Shown: positions 34,351 through 47,912 of the stretch, piece after piece
Position numbering within the stretch: position 1 is the first letter of the stretch
How the letters are laid out: each line of letters opens with the position of its first letter
Assembly: GCA_024305405.1 (NCBI GenBank)
Contig: JAKNDB010000107.1
Span: 3,410,001 to 3,474,000, forward strand
Reading direction: 5' to 3'
Length of the DNA stretch: 64,000 nucleotides
Origin: Dirofilaria immitis
Lineage: Eukaryota; Nematoda; Chromadorea; Rhabditida; Onchocercidae
Notes under the pieces: model-generated
The model's database searches: none
The model's input: only the letters and a program-made list of their open reading frames with translations
What the model was told of the DNA's origin: nothing
Program-made: the position numbers and the translations under genes

Positions 34351-34812
34351 ATCACCTTAATTTTGTTCCCAAGAATACTACAACTTCCCAGTTAAATTAA
34401 GCGTACTATTTCAAATGTTATTATCCCTGACAAACAAAAGAATGAATTTTTACGATATATTTTATGAAAGTAATAATAATTTTGAAATAAAATTGCTGAA
34501 AATCGATACATTTTAAAGGCAATCTAATCTAAAGTTATTAACTAATAGGTATCAATATTAATAGATGAAACGGAGAGCGATTAAAACATAAAATATTAAA
34601 GAGATAAATTTATATAGCATAGCTGAGAATCTTCAGTAAAAATTGGGAAATTTTGAAAGGCATGCAAATAAAATTCATTATCCAATAAAGTTCCAATAAA
34701 GTTTCTCTAGAATTTGAAATTCGAGAAGAAATCAAAACATTAAATTTGAACTAAATATAAAGGATGAAATTTCTTCGAATCATTTTACGTAACACAAAAA
34801 ACTATACATACA

Positions 34813-37800
34813 TTACGCAAATGGATCGTCCTCAGCATATGACACCTGTGTCCTTATTTCTGTTTTATGTTGCATTATAGTTATTTCTTCTTTCTTTAGT
34901 GTTGTTGCCATCTCTTTTGACGTCTTCTTAGCTTAAAAATAATTCGTATTTAAAAAATCATACGAAAATCTCGGTATGTAATGACTGATTTGTCCGAAGT
35001 AAATAGGAAATATAAAATGCCCTTGCCGTTCAATATCTTCATGAAAAAGACTGCGGTTGAAGTGATGTTTGAAACAGTTATCCACGAAACAAAAACAGTT
35101 AAATTCACAAATTAATGAAAACGTAAGGCATTAAGATCAATAGAGATTTATAAAGGGTCAGCGTTTGCTTTTCCACCTTTTTTCCTGATTCAAATGGATT
35201 ATTTTATTGATCATCATTAGCACAAATAAAGATGTGCATTGTGCGATGATACCATGGATGCAAACAAAGAAAGGCTAATGGTCAGAACAAAGTAATACAA
35301 AGAGCTTCTGACCTTGCATTAAGACATTACTGTGAGTGAAATTTACAAAGATAATCTGTTGTTCCTGTATAATAAAATGGACAAAAAATTTCTTCTATAC
35401 GGATTTTGTTTCGGAATCAAGCAATCATCTAACCAATGGTCCTTGATGAATGAACTGACCGCATATAATGACATTACGATTTTACGCTTCACAAAAAGAT
35501 TCAAACGGACCATTTGACTGGTCATTGGTATCACAGATGAAAACTGCATTATATGTGATAACATGGATAAAAGTAAAGAGGCTAGTAGTGATTTGTCTAA
35601 GAAATATAGAAAAGGCGAAATCCATCGGTCATTTGATAAAGGACGATTTAATTTGGGACAGTAAGTATCGTTCCAGTGACTTAAATTTCAATTTTCAGTT
35701 ACGAAATAAAAGAACTTACTGGCTTCACTCCATGCTACTTGAACTTCTGACATCGGTGGAAGAGGTGGCGAAGAATTGGACGCCTTATCATCGGATAACG
35801 CAGGCCATGCATCCAATGATGACTTGCTACAAACATTAGGCCATTCATCATAACAAGAGGATTTGCCTTCTTCATCATCGGGCCACCTACTCTTATTGTC
35901 GAAATCGCGACGCTGTCGTCGAAATCCGCCTCGATCTCCACCTCTTCTTCCGCTTCGATAATCTCCTCGTTTGTTTCCTCGAAATGGTTGATCTTCATTT
36001 GATCTTTCAATAATCCCCGATTCGTCACTTTTACTGCTAAATTGATAATTAGGTATGGCCCTTTCTTGTGATTTGTTCTCTCGACTGTCACTATCATTTT
36101 TATTTTGTGCATTCATATAACGAGTATTAGATGTCCGGAAATCATTCCTCTCTCCACTCTCATCTCTCGTTAACCATGAACTTTTTCGGTCAATATCTAA
36201 GTTATCAATTGTGCAATGATCAACATCTCTCAACTCATTTTCCTGTTTCTTCGACCGCCATGACGGACCCCCACGATTTCTACTACCTCTTCGAGACATT
36301 CCACTATATCGCCCATCACTGCGAAAGTTGCGGCACCTATCACCACTGGAACTACGTCGTCTTTCATCTCCCAGAAGCTCATCAAAATCACTCTGCCTTT
36401 TTCCAAAATTCTCTTGACAATTGTCATTTACTGTTTCCCGAAATAGTATAGTGGAACTATCACCTTTTTGATTATTATCAAATGGTTTGTAAGTGTCGAA
36501 ACTATCATCTTTCTCATTAGATTTCAAAAAACTACAATCTTCTCTTTCGTTTGTAGATATTGTTGATTTATAAGTATCAAAACTATCTCCCTTTTCATCA
36601 TTTCTTTCGGCGCTTGGCCACTCACTCGTCTTTCCAGGTGACTGTTTTTCCGCTGCCCAGAAATCGTCTTTATCTCGACGCCGAGTTTCCGCTGTCGACC
36701 AGCTATCACTTGGTATCTTTGCTTCAGGCCAGAAATCATCATTTTTTCAGTTTCAGTTGCCGGCAATAAAGAATCTACGCTTTCATATGTTCGTTCTCGG
36801 CCACGATTTCGCCCGCTTTTTCACCACGGAAACGAACATGTTCATTCCCTCGAAAGCGGTTATTTTTTCACCCCGAAAACGGTTACAACGATCACCGCCA
36901 CTTTTGTTACCACCATCATTGTTCCTATCAAATGATTTGCCACTTCGAAAACGTCCAGAATCACCGTATTGATTTTGGCGACGCGCAAACGAAACACGTA
37001 GTGTGATTCCATTGACCATATTCCCATCCATCTGAAAAAAAGCTGCGAAAATTCCAAATTTCTTTCGAGAAATTAAGTACAAAAATATATAAAAATATAT
37101 TTAAAAATCTATTCATTAATACCGACATCAAATAACAATTAAAGCAATTCAACCAATAATTGATATAATATATAATCCAAATTCAACATTTTACGTACGA
37201 AAACGTTATTTTTAATTATTAGTATTCACATATCTCAGTAACATCTCATATTACAACTATCACATATGCTTACTTCCTTTATTGCAACTTCCGCTTCCTC
37301 CGTAGTGGCATATGTAATGAATGCACTCCTGAAGATTTACAAATTTTCAAGACGAAAAAAAGGATTATCTCAGCTCTTTCTGAACAAATACTTGGGACAA
37401 TAAACTGCCGTCGCCTATTGCTTTAAAAATGATAATAAGCTAGAAATATACTTTTGACGCTCTTCCACAAAAACTCTATTGATAACACCGAATTTACCGA
37501 ATACATTTCTCAAAGAATCTGCTACTAAATCATATCCACGAATGTATAAACAAGGACCCTGAAAACAGAACGAATATCATAATTACGAAGTCAAAATATT
37601 TTCTTTCTTTCAAATTATTTTAAAAGTTTTTTGAAAGTAACGAAAAATAAGATTCCGAAGATATTATGTAGCCTCCAGATATCGAAATTTAATCTCTAAA
37701 ATTTTAAATAAAACTGTACAGTAACCGATCAAATTTTGCAAAAAAGCTACTTGCCCTACAGGGTTTTGGTTGCTCAAAACCAACAAAGGGTGATGATCTG

Positions 37801-39970
37801 TTCGCATCAAGAGAAAACGACTGTGCTGATCTCGGTTTATACGTGTCAAATCCATCATCACTGAGAGATACAGGTTTGTAAATATCAAAAGACGAAGATG
37901 GTGCATTGGTGCCAAAATCACTATCACCAACACTGGACTTATAGTTGTCGAATACATCAGCTCCTTCAGTAGTCTTAGAAGTATCAGTGTTATCTGATGC
38001 TATCCTGCCAGTTGAAATGCATCGTGAAATGGCATTTGGCTCTGCCTTACACGTGCCAGAGGCATCAAATACAGTATTTTTGCTAGTATCATCGCAAGCC
38101 GGTTTATAAGTATCAAAACTATCCGATGGTTCTTTTGTTGTTTTTACCATCTCAGAATGATCATCCGAAGAAAATGGTTTGCATGCATCAAAACTATCAT
38201 TAATATTCGATGATACCAATTCCATACCACTACTATTTACCTGCAAAAAGAAAATATAGAATGTTAGGAAAATTTACAAATAAAAAGGAGAAATAATGAT
38301 AATATAGAAGCATCTTTTAAATTTTTGCAATGATAATCAAGCCAATATTCACATACCAAAATTAATTAACAAGTTTGGATACACTCAAAATAGTAATCCA
38401 AACTTATGAATAGAACTAGTAAGAATAACCTACCCTAAATATATCTAAAAGTTCATAAAAATTACTAACTCTGCTTGTTTTCACAGCTTTCACATTTTAC
38501 ATTAGAAATAAAAGATACGTTTGATTCTGGTTAGTTAGCAAAAACTGACATTTATACTGCAACATTTAAACTAAAATTCAACACTAATCATATTCATTTA
38601 TGCTATGCGATTTTGATAGAAACTAATAAGTAAGTCTTTGACTAAGTACGAATTTTTTGAAATTCAATAGTAAATATAAATGCTAATTCATCGCAAGCTT
38701 GCTTATACTTCTGAACAAAGCAAAATTATGTGACGAAAATATGAAATATAGCAACAAAAAAAAAGCATGTGTTAGAATATCAGATGATATCCTATAATAG
38801 CCTACCGTATTGTTGTCAGTTTTTGTTTTGCCACTGTTCTGAAAGTAAAACTTATCATATATTCGACTAAAAAATCCTTGATAAAAGATTACATTAAAAT
38901 TAAAACCGCAAAGCTAACGACTTGATTATTTCTAGAAATCGAATAAAAATTCCAAGAAGCAATATAACATTGATTATATTAGAGCTTTTCTGCCATTTTA
39001 AATTCAAATACCACTTTGAATTGTTAAAGTGAAATCAACAATAAAGAAAGGATAAAGAATAAGGGTAAATTAAACAACGATGCCCGGAACAAGTAGTATT
39101 TCGGTAATTTTAAAGAAATCGTTATCAAAAATCCTACTTGACGTCTGCCAATTAAACTTGATCGTTTGAATGAATTTTTTTCTCATCAGCCTTCTTAAAA
39201 CTAACAGCACCAATCAAAACTTTACGTTTCACTTCTTCCGTAGCCTCTTGTGCTTGTTGTAAATCTGAAATGGAATAATATTTTCAAATATGTAGAAAAC
39301 AGTATAGCTTTTAAATCGTATTGCACAAATTTTCTTTCTTCGAATATCTGCCCTTTAGCTTTATTCCCCATCAATCTTAAAATCAATTGAAAGTCTTATT
39401 CTTTAATCAGATGGAAAGAGTAGGAGAATAAATAGTCAAAAACAGGGTACTATTTTTTTATAAATTTCGAGAAAAAGAATTTCGCACGTCTTTTGTTGTT
39501 TTGCGCTCAGCCTTTAGATTGTCACCAACTGTTGCGTTAACATTTACTTTATTTGTTGCTGCTATCGCCTTTCGCTGCAAATTTCTTATTTTATTAACTG
39601 AATATAATTATTAACTGAAGTAATTTTCAATAACGTTAAATTAAACAATAATATATTATCACATCACAGCATATATCCGTCAAAATACATTTAAATCTTT
39701 TTGTTACCTATTTTATCATATCGTTACAATCCCAAGCCTATAATTTGAAATGGTAGCAGAACATAATCCTACCATTCAATCCAACACGCTTATGATTATT
39801 CTTATTACCCGTAATCAGAATACCAATATTTATGTTTTTGCTTCAAACATAACAAAGTCATAGAGGAAGCTTACAATGATTCGCAATTTCTCGAATGCTT
39901 CTTTCAGACGCTTTTCATCGCTAGTTAGCGTACTTGGAAACACCAAACCTGTATCCCGTACGCTTCTCAT
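34813..39970 (-). CDS. NELFE: Negative elongation factor E (NELF-E), expanded, with SFDTYKP repeats
   Basis: NELF-E is the RNA-binding subunit of NELF, which with DSIF holds RNA polymerase II in promoter-proximal pause. Exons, right to left: 39970-39875, 39574-39526, 39264-39138, 38838-38806, 38240-37751, 37558-37452, 37328-37274, 37031-35720, 34931-34813; about 796 residues, twice human length. Evidence spans the protein. The N-terminus LTSDEKRLKEAFEKL matches the family start. ADEKNSFKRSS corresponds to human AETKNSGFKRSR. The RRM has LYIRGYDLVADSLRNVFGKF, SAFITYATTEEAEVAI and MDGNMVNGITLRVSFARRQN. The C-terminus EIRTQVSYAEDDPFA matches KRTQIVYSDD. The RD-repeat tract of vertebrates is replaced by seven SFDTYKP-like repeats and an RGG/RS-rich tail. 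The ATG follows TTTTAG. Single-base gaps occur at T runs 39175-39181, 36863-36868, 36817-36821 and 36742-36747, with another indel at about 37758-37770; correcting them restores all phases. Confidence 0.9.
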
Positions 39971-41180
39971 CTAAAATTAAGAATTAATATAATATATATC
40001 ACAAATCATACGTATCCTTACCATACTACAAATTGCTTTCTTCACTTGTCTATATCACGAATTCATTTGAAAATTTTCGATTTTCATACCACATTCTTAT
40101 CTGTCAAATAATTTCGCATTGTCCGAATACTTTTTGAATAAGAAATTATAAGATAATATATAAGCAAAATCTTTCTAGCATAGGCAAATCGAAACTGGAA
40201 AAAATTATCGTAATCTATTATACAAAAACTTCTCAGATGTGTCTTAAATTTAGATGAAACAAGGAAAACAGTGCATATAAATAAATCTCGCTGAGCATTT
40301 CAAGAAATGGAAAACCAATTCAGCAAACTGTAATGAACGAACATAAAAAATATATATATTCCTAACTTATTAAATTTATCTATTCATTATTTGTCTCATT
40401 ACGGGATGCATTTAAAATCATCCTTATATCACAGCACGAGTAAATGAATAATTTTCTATTAAATAGTATTTTCTTAATTTTAATAATAAATTTCGGAAAA
40501 AATATTATTTTACTTCGAAACAAAGTTTACTCAATCAACAAAAATTCTGGTAAAATCAAAAAAGAAAAACTAAGAGAACGACGGTATAAATCATGCATTG
40601 ATAATTTCTAAATTCCTTAAAAAAACTATTAAAAGCTATTTATGATATCACAAGAGAATAACAAAATAATAGCAATTAGAAAACAACCAGCACACTATTT
40701 TATCTATGCATACTACGAACTTAATCAAAAGTTATTCAAGAAACGGATTAAACATAAATTAATTTAGGTAAAGGGAAGCAAAGCTTATTTTCTTAATTAA
40801 AAGCAAAAGAAGTTGAAGTTGACGAAAATTTTCAAATTTCCAGTTCCTGTTGAAATACAGATAGAAAACTTTGTGCTGATTCCAACAGATATAGTAAATG
40901 AAATTTACTGACAGCTATATGGAATGACGTTACGTGGATTAAATCATTGATACTACACCGTGTTAAGCAATAACAAAAATTAAAAATAAGAAAGTGTAGG
41001 TAGAGAAAAAAGAATATTTTTAGAGAGAAAAATAAACACACATATGATGTGATCCATCTTTACATGCTGACAATGGAATTATTTAATCAGTGGTTTGAAA
41101 TTTCTCATAAACTTAAACATAATTATAAATTGTATTTAAAAAAGATATAAGAAAACATAAGCTAAACATATCAACATTCA
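39971..41180. other. Intergenic region between NELF-E start and carrier 3' end
   Basis: 1.2 kb of AT-rich sequence. It must contain the NELF-E promoter and the 3' untranslated region of the carrier gene. The frame at 40832-41041 (-) is low-complexity and unsupported. I see nothing else. Confidence 0.5.
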
Positions 41181-44100
41181 TCACATCATCAGGGCACCCA
41201 ACCATGTGCGCACATTTTCATAAACATAATAACTTATGGCTACTGCAGGCACGGCTTTCATCAAATTCGCAGTAAGACCCCGATAAAAACCGTACAGTCC
41301 ATCATTCCTCCAGATGTGCTGTATTTGTCCAATCATAGTGTGTGGTTGAGTTAAATTGTCTGATATCGCTGAAATATATACTAAATTAAGTGGTAATTTT
41401 ATCTTGTATTTCATAAATAAATACGAATACAAGAACGCTAGAATTGCATTATATCGTTTTCGTTACTTCACAAGCAAGAATGTTTACCATAAAAAGTTGC
41501 ACCAGTGAAGCAAAATTCATTAAATATAAACCTAATCCATAATAAAATAAAGCATACCTAAGGCCTGCAATCGTGTCCTCACAAGAACAAAGGGATAACT
41601 TGCTAGCATACCACAAATAGAACTGCAGGCGCCACATACCGGAAGAGCGACGATATCACGAACTGGATGAGTATTATAATTATTCAAATAATAATTTTTC
41701 AGCGTTTCATAAATCGCCAAATCAATACCCGCATAAGGAATAATGCCAATAAGATTAGGAACAATACCCTAAAAATGGAATATTAGAAAAAGCAGAAATA
41801 TTTCCATGAAATAAAAATTTATTCCACTACCAACTGAGTTTACGGGCAACTATCATCCAGTATTTTACCTTATAAAAACAAAGGACGCCTTCATTTCTAT
41901 ACATTTTGGCGGCAAAATTAACGAAATTCCTATCTAGCTGACTGCTGTGTCGCAGCGCTAAGCGTGTTTTCAATACCTGAAAATTTAGAAATTTACGAAA
42001 TAGTGAATTTATAATAAGAAACTTCAAATTGAATGAATGCAAATAATGAGGAATATGGAAATTGTAAAGACTGAAAAGAAATAAAAATAACAAAAAGATA
42101 CTTCTAAAGGATAAATAATTGTTTGAGATATTATACCGGCAGCAGAACCGGCGGCAAATCTCTCAGAAATCTGAAGCTTGTGGCCTTCATCTCTGTGCCT
42201 AATGATTAGTCAGCTTAACCTGAAAATATTTCTCCAATAATAGAAAAAGACAAGGATTTTCATGGAATCTACTTAAATTTATGATAAGAGAAAACGTACA
42301 AGATCATAAGAAAGAAATTTGATAGCTGATTCGGGTGCAATTTTGCAACATTAACGCCATTTCCTCGCCAAAATGATTTCAATCCACCTTCTTCGTATAA
42401 AAGTTTTGCCGCTTTTGGAAATCGCAAACGATTAAGTAAACTTGCATGGACCTAAAAAAAAAGATTTAAATAAGAAAATGTCTCAACAAGAGATAATACA
42501 AAGCATAAACGCTTTGTAGTCTTACACAAAACAATGTAAAAAACCTTACTTGAAGATAAATTTTTACTCGGTCTAACGGTGCCGTACATGTTCGACTCAT
42601 AAATCCTGCAACCCCACCTGCTACCAAATGTTTCCACCAAAATCCTGAAGCAATTTCTTGCTGAGAAAAATCTTCTGGGATCTGACTATCTTCACCAATA
42701 TCAATCATCTGAAACTAAACTGAAATAAGAGGCTAAATTTTGCGATGAGGATTGATTCAAATAACTAGAGATGATAAACTGGCGTTATAAAAATTTGTTC
42801 TCTAAACTTTGGAAAGATTTCGAATCCTTAAATAGATGAATTAACAGTATTCAATCAAATTCATAGCGAAATTTAACCAAATTATGCTTCCAAAATTTTG
42901 CAATTTCTTCCGGTTTTGATCGTGGATAAAGCAACATGAAATCTTTGAATTCTGAGAAATTCACAGAAGCTGAGCCTGTACGTGCCATCCTGAATGAAAA
43001 ACATATTGATCTTTTCTTCTCAAATCCGAGCGACTGGTTTTTGACTTTTAAAAGTAAATATAATTTGCTCAAAATAAACCGATAACAAATTTATTATATC
43101 CGGCAAAGTAATTAACTTCGGATCTGACAAATACTTGTTTTTATTTTATAATTTGAAAAATGCGTGAGAAATTTTGCTGTTAACAAAAAATTTACGATTC
43201 AACAATTCCTTGTGCTTTTGCATCAGTTATTGGAAGTCCAAGATCCTCACAATATTTCTTGATCTCTTGCACACCAACAAAACCTGCAGAAAAGAAAAAT
43301 TTCTTTCTCAGGAGAATATTTAGAAAAATAAGGAAAGCATATCTCCAACATATTTAATGAGACTGTGGAATAACGCTAGAAAAGTAAAATGACAAAGAAA
43401 TTACGAATTAATTATCTTAATTCCTTGAATTATGAAAGATTCATAAAAAATTTGAAAGAAAAGAAAACTAGCCATCTTTATTCCTGTCTAAATCTCGAAA
43501 TATGATTTCCAATTTTTTCTCATGCTCAACAGCATATTGCACGAATTCCGCAAAAGTTATTATGTCATCATTTAAATGATCAATTCGAGCAAACAATTCC
43601 TGGGAATTCGAGTTAGAAAGTTTTAAAGAGACAGTTTAAAATAAATGCAAACTAAAGTTCTCTACTACAAAAAGCTTCAACTATTTAAAATAAGATGCTT
43701 GACACAAATGTCGAGAAATTTACAGGTATAACACCACTCGGAATATGAGGAGCCTTCTGTTTGAGTGCATTTGTCAAATCTCGAATGTCAATAGTGCCAT
43801 CTTTATTCATGTCTAATCGTTCATACAGCTCTCGTAACCGTCTCTCCTTCTCTTCAGAAATCCCATGCACATTCGAATGAAACATGAACGTCTGATTCTA
43901 TAATCTTGTTATCAAATAAATAAATCTCGAAGTCATTTGTACAAGAAATAACCTAGAAAAAAACAGCTAGCATGGTATTAAAACGGAAAATTTAGGCTAC
44001 TTTATAACCTAGACGCATCACGTTAATTCTTTATCTCAAAACTTCTTTTAAAAAAGAAGAAAATCGTCAGGGAAATTCAAAATAAAATTGGTGAAGTTTT

Positions 44101-44943
44101 CAGGATAACCTCATTCACGGGAGACGTTGAAGTTTCTACTGGAACGTTATATGAAGGTGCAACAACTTCTGATAAACGAGACAAACTTTCTGAAATGTAT
44201 AATTCAAATTTATTTCGAACATTTTTTCAAGCCAATTTCTTAAGAAAAGAAACCCAATTCATATGAAAAAAATCTTTTTTGAACAAATTTTCGAAAAATA
44301 AGAAAGGCTTGGTACTTCCTAAACGGAAATGGTACTCGTATTGCATTCAAAAGATTAACGGAATTTCTTTTGTCGGAGTTCATCCCAGCTAATTTATGTA
44401 TATCATTCGAAAATTATGCACATTCTTTATTAATTCCCACACTAATATACTGTACATATATATATATATATACTGCTCAATGAAAATTTGTTTGAGGAAT
44501 ATGATAAGTTCGTGAAACATCACGTATATATATATATATATATATATGGTAATACCAATTGTGCAACCATTTGCTGGGTAAATTTCATAATTACGCCAAC
44601 TTTCAGTTTATGAGGAATAGTTCAGTATTTTGTTCACTAAGTTAAGGATAGAAAAAGGAGGAAGTTCTGATAGAATTGATAAACAATATGCAAAAGGAAA
44701 TTAACTGCTAGAGAAAGAATGAGTATACTGCTCAATGAAAATTTGTTTGAGGAATATGATAAGTTCGTGAAACATCACGTATATATATATATATATATAT
44801 ATATATACCAAGCAATAAAAGAAATAATAATAACTTTGAAACTTAGTGACATGCTGCATAGAATCAACACTCATTGTAAACTTCTTTCGAGACTGCGAAT
44901 CAATAATATTCGGAGCATCTCTGATCGGTACTTCCCTTTCCAT
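41181..44943 (-). CDS. Calcium-regulated mitochondrial ATP-Mg/phosphate carrier (SCaMC, SLC25A24/25 type)
   Basis: SCaMCs exchange ATP-Mg for phosphate across the inner mitochondrial membrane under control of N-terminal EF-hands. Exons, right to left: 44943-44835, 44189-44110, 43897-43724, 43599-43473, 43283-43196, 42989-42878, 42708-42550, 42451-42300, 42219-42102, 41976-41869, 41768-41558, 41368-41181; about 541 residues. EF-hand loops [13 protein letters not shown] and [15 protein letters not shown] are canonical; the second and fourth ([29 protein letters not shown]) have lost calcium ligands. Three Solcar repeats carry PLDRVKI, PLEVLKTR and PFVLVRTR versions of the PX[DE]XX[KR] signature, plus [10 protein letters not shown] and [20 protein letters not shown]. 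The exon at 43473 uses a GC donor. One base is missing at T-run 42341-42344; a further indel lies at about 42197-42219. The first two exons are less conserved, and the start is inferred. The gene is divergent from MED22. Confidence 0.93.
44469..44807. repeat. Duplicated 80-bp segment ending in TA microsatellites
   Basis: Sequence beginning TATACTGCTCAATGAAAATT at 44469 recurs almost exactly at 44724, offset 255 bp. Both copies run through GTTCGTGAAACATCACG into a (TA)n tract ending near 44547 and 44807. Both sit in the first intron of the carrier gene, the second just downstream of the exon 1 donor. Confidence 0.85.
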
Positions 44944-46163
<1,220 letters not shown>

Positions 46164-47912
46164 ATGGCGCAAGTATCAGCTGCAACAGTAAGGAAAAGCG
46201 GTCGAAATATAGCTACAAAAGCACTAATTGTACAAGAATACAAACGACGATTAAAGGATAACATTAAATCGTTGAACGATAACTTTGTTAACATTATTTC
46301 CGTCGCAAAGGTTATTAATTATTATGTTTCTTTCGTGACTGATTTTCTGAGTTTCCGAAGCTACATGCAATGGTAAATTACGCATTCTTCATTTCAAATA
46401 ATTTTTTATTCTGGATTTTAGTCACCGATAAGTCAAAGGACTGATTAAATGTAGTGATTTTATGATTGGTTCAAAGACTATAATTGTTCAGTTACATATA
46501 GCTGTCTCTTTCAGAAGACTGAGTATAATTTGAAGTTAAAAAGGATTTTCACAAAATATCTTTTTTTTTTGAATTTCTTGCTTGTTGAAAGCAACTTATA
46601 GATTAACATTGACGATGCAGCGCACAAAAATCCAGTAGGTCGTATGAGCGATTATTATACAATGAGGAACGAAACTGCTGCACGGGCTGCTCTAATGGTA
46701 TGCAGAATTTTTTAGAATTTTACTGAATTCGTTTTTCTTAAGGAATTTTAATTGATGCAGGTATTTTCATAAGTTTATTCATTTTACTGTTTTTTATTGT
46801 AAAACATTTTCAAGATTGAAAATTAGAAATGGCATGATTGTAACTCTAGTTATTCGTGAGAAACAAAATTATGTTATGAAGGAATTAGAATAATCACGCT
46901 GATGTCCTTATTGCTTGCTTTGGTCGTAATCATCGCTAATTGAAGTTTTCGATTTTGCAAGTAATTATTATTAATAGGTGGCTAGATAATCACTTTAATA
47001 TTCCTATGAACTAATAATTATCGGAAGTAATGAGCAACGTATCTTTAAATCAGCAAATTATCGAGGTAAATAATCAAAATTTCCAAGGCGGATTTTCAGA
47101 TACGAGCTGCAGATGAGTTGTTGAAGTTAACGCACGATTTGAAGGAATTTTAATTTTGCATGATTTCAATTTTTTGAGTTACGCCATTCAAAAGTATGTT
47201 TTCTCATATCATTGAGTCCGAAAAAACAATCTTTCTGAACCGTAGCATTAGCCAGTTTGATATAAGAGACAAAAATTCAATTTTATAATGTCATACTGAG
47301 AAAGAAATTAAACTACTTGCTATTATTGAGAAAGAATTTAATTGTACAAAAAACAACTTTTTCCAATTGTCTAAATCACACGAAGACGACCATACCACGT
47401 TGAAATCACGACATCTCGTCCGATCTGTCAAGTTAAGCAACGTTAGTTAATCGATAACTTTGATTGACATTGGTGGCAATCATATACGAAGAGCTTTTCA
47501 TTTCTCTAATCGTGAAATGAGAATTGACAGTTAAGGCCACAACAAAAGCTGTTTATGTAGGAGATACTATAAATGATATGAAATGTTGTTGTAGCCTCTA
47601 TATTTTAAAATTTTTTAATTCCTTTTATTTTTATGAAAAAAAGCCGGTTGCGTATTGCTATGATGCAATGCATTTGGTTACATTATTTATGATAATATAT
47701 ATGATGTTTCAGAAAGATCGAATTTTCGTTCTCAAATTGAGAATATTGATTATAAAATGAAAGTTTGAACCTACATTTTTAGTGCTGAAGATCGAGCTGA
47801 AAGAAAAATGGACGACTGTATATTGCGATATGATGCAATGCGATTAGATATATCATCTATGATAACAGATATCGACAGGGAGTTGATGGATCACTTTTCA
47901 ATTAGGCATTGA
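46164..47912 (+). CDS. mdt-22: Mediator complex subunit 22 (MED22/Surf5)
   Basis: MED22 is a small coiled-coil subunit of the Mediator head that links activators to RNA polymerase II. Exons 46164-46310, 46602-46697, 47100-47193 and 47783-47912 give about 155 residues. Family features: EYKRRLKDNIKSLNDNFVNI aligns with the SYNKRLKDDIKSIMDNFTEI helix of vertebrate MED22; the second exon (MSDYYTMRNETAARAALM) ends the first coil; RAADELLKLTHDLKEFLILHDF matches the RAGESLMKLVSDLKQFLILNDF helix; the last exon is a helical tail. The third exon has one T too few in the run at 47148-47151, which otherwise gives a stop right after DLKEF. With the T restored, the exon ends in phase 2, as the next exon requires. 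Intron 3 contains a 5S rRNA fragment and a decayed copy of exon 4. AATAAA lies at 47978-47983. Confidence 0.92.
47385..47445 (+). pseudogene. 5' fragment of a 5S rRNA gene inside a MED22 intron
   Basis: About 60 bases match the start of metazoan 5S rRNA: GACGACCATACCACGTTGAA, then CATCTCGTCCGATCTG and AAGTTAAGCAACG, in order and with the right spacing. A few positions differ from the usual sequence. The match stops at the internal promoter's box A; the remaining half of 5S, including box C, is absent, so it should not be transcribed as 5S. It is probably a retroposed or rearranged fragment, on the same strand as MED22. Confidence 0.85.

Larger units (their letters stand above)
31533..34812. 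other. Intergenic region: RXR 5' flank and NELF-E 3' flank
   Basis: No exons with splice or similarity support. It contains a short minisatellite at 32182-32277, a GT/TATG microsatellite at 32838-32905, a TA tract at 33545-33560 and a MITE-like foldback at 34160-34350. The start-proximal part probably carries the RXR promoter. Confidence 0.55.

Noticed and set aside
36742..36868. Programmed frameshifting at GAAAAA runs in NELF-E
   Set aside because: The same kind of break occurs in almost every conserved gene in the window, which fits base-call loss far better than three or more programmed shifts per gene.
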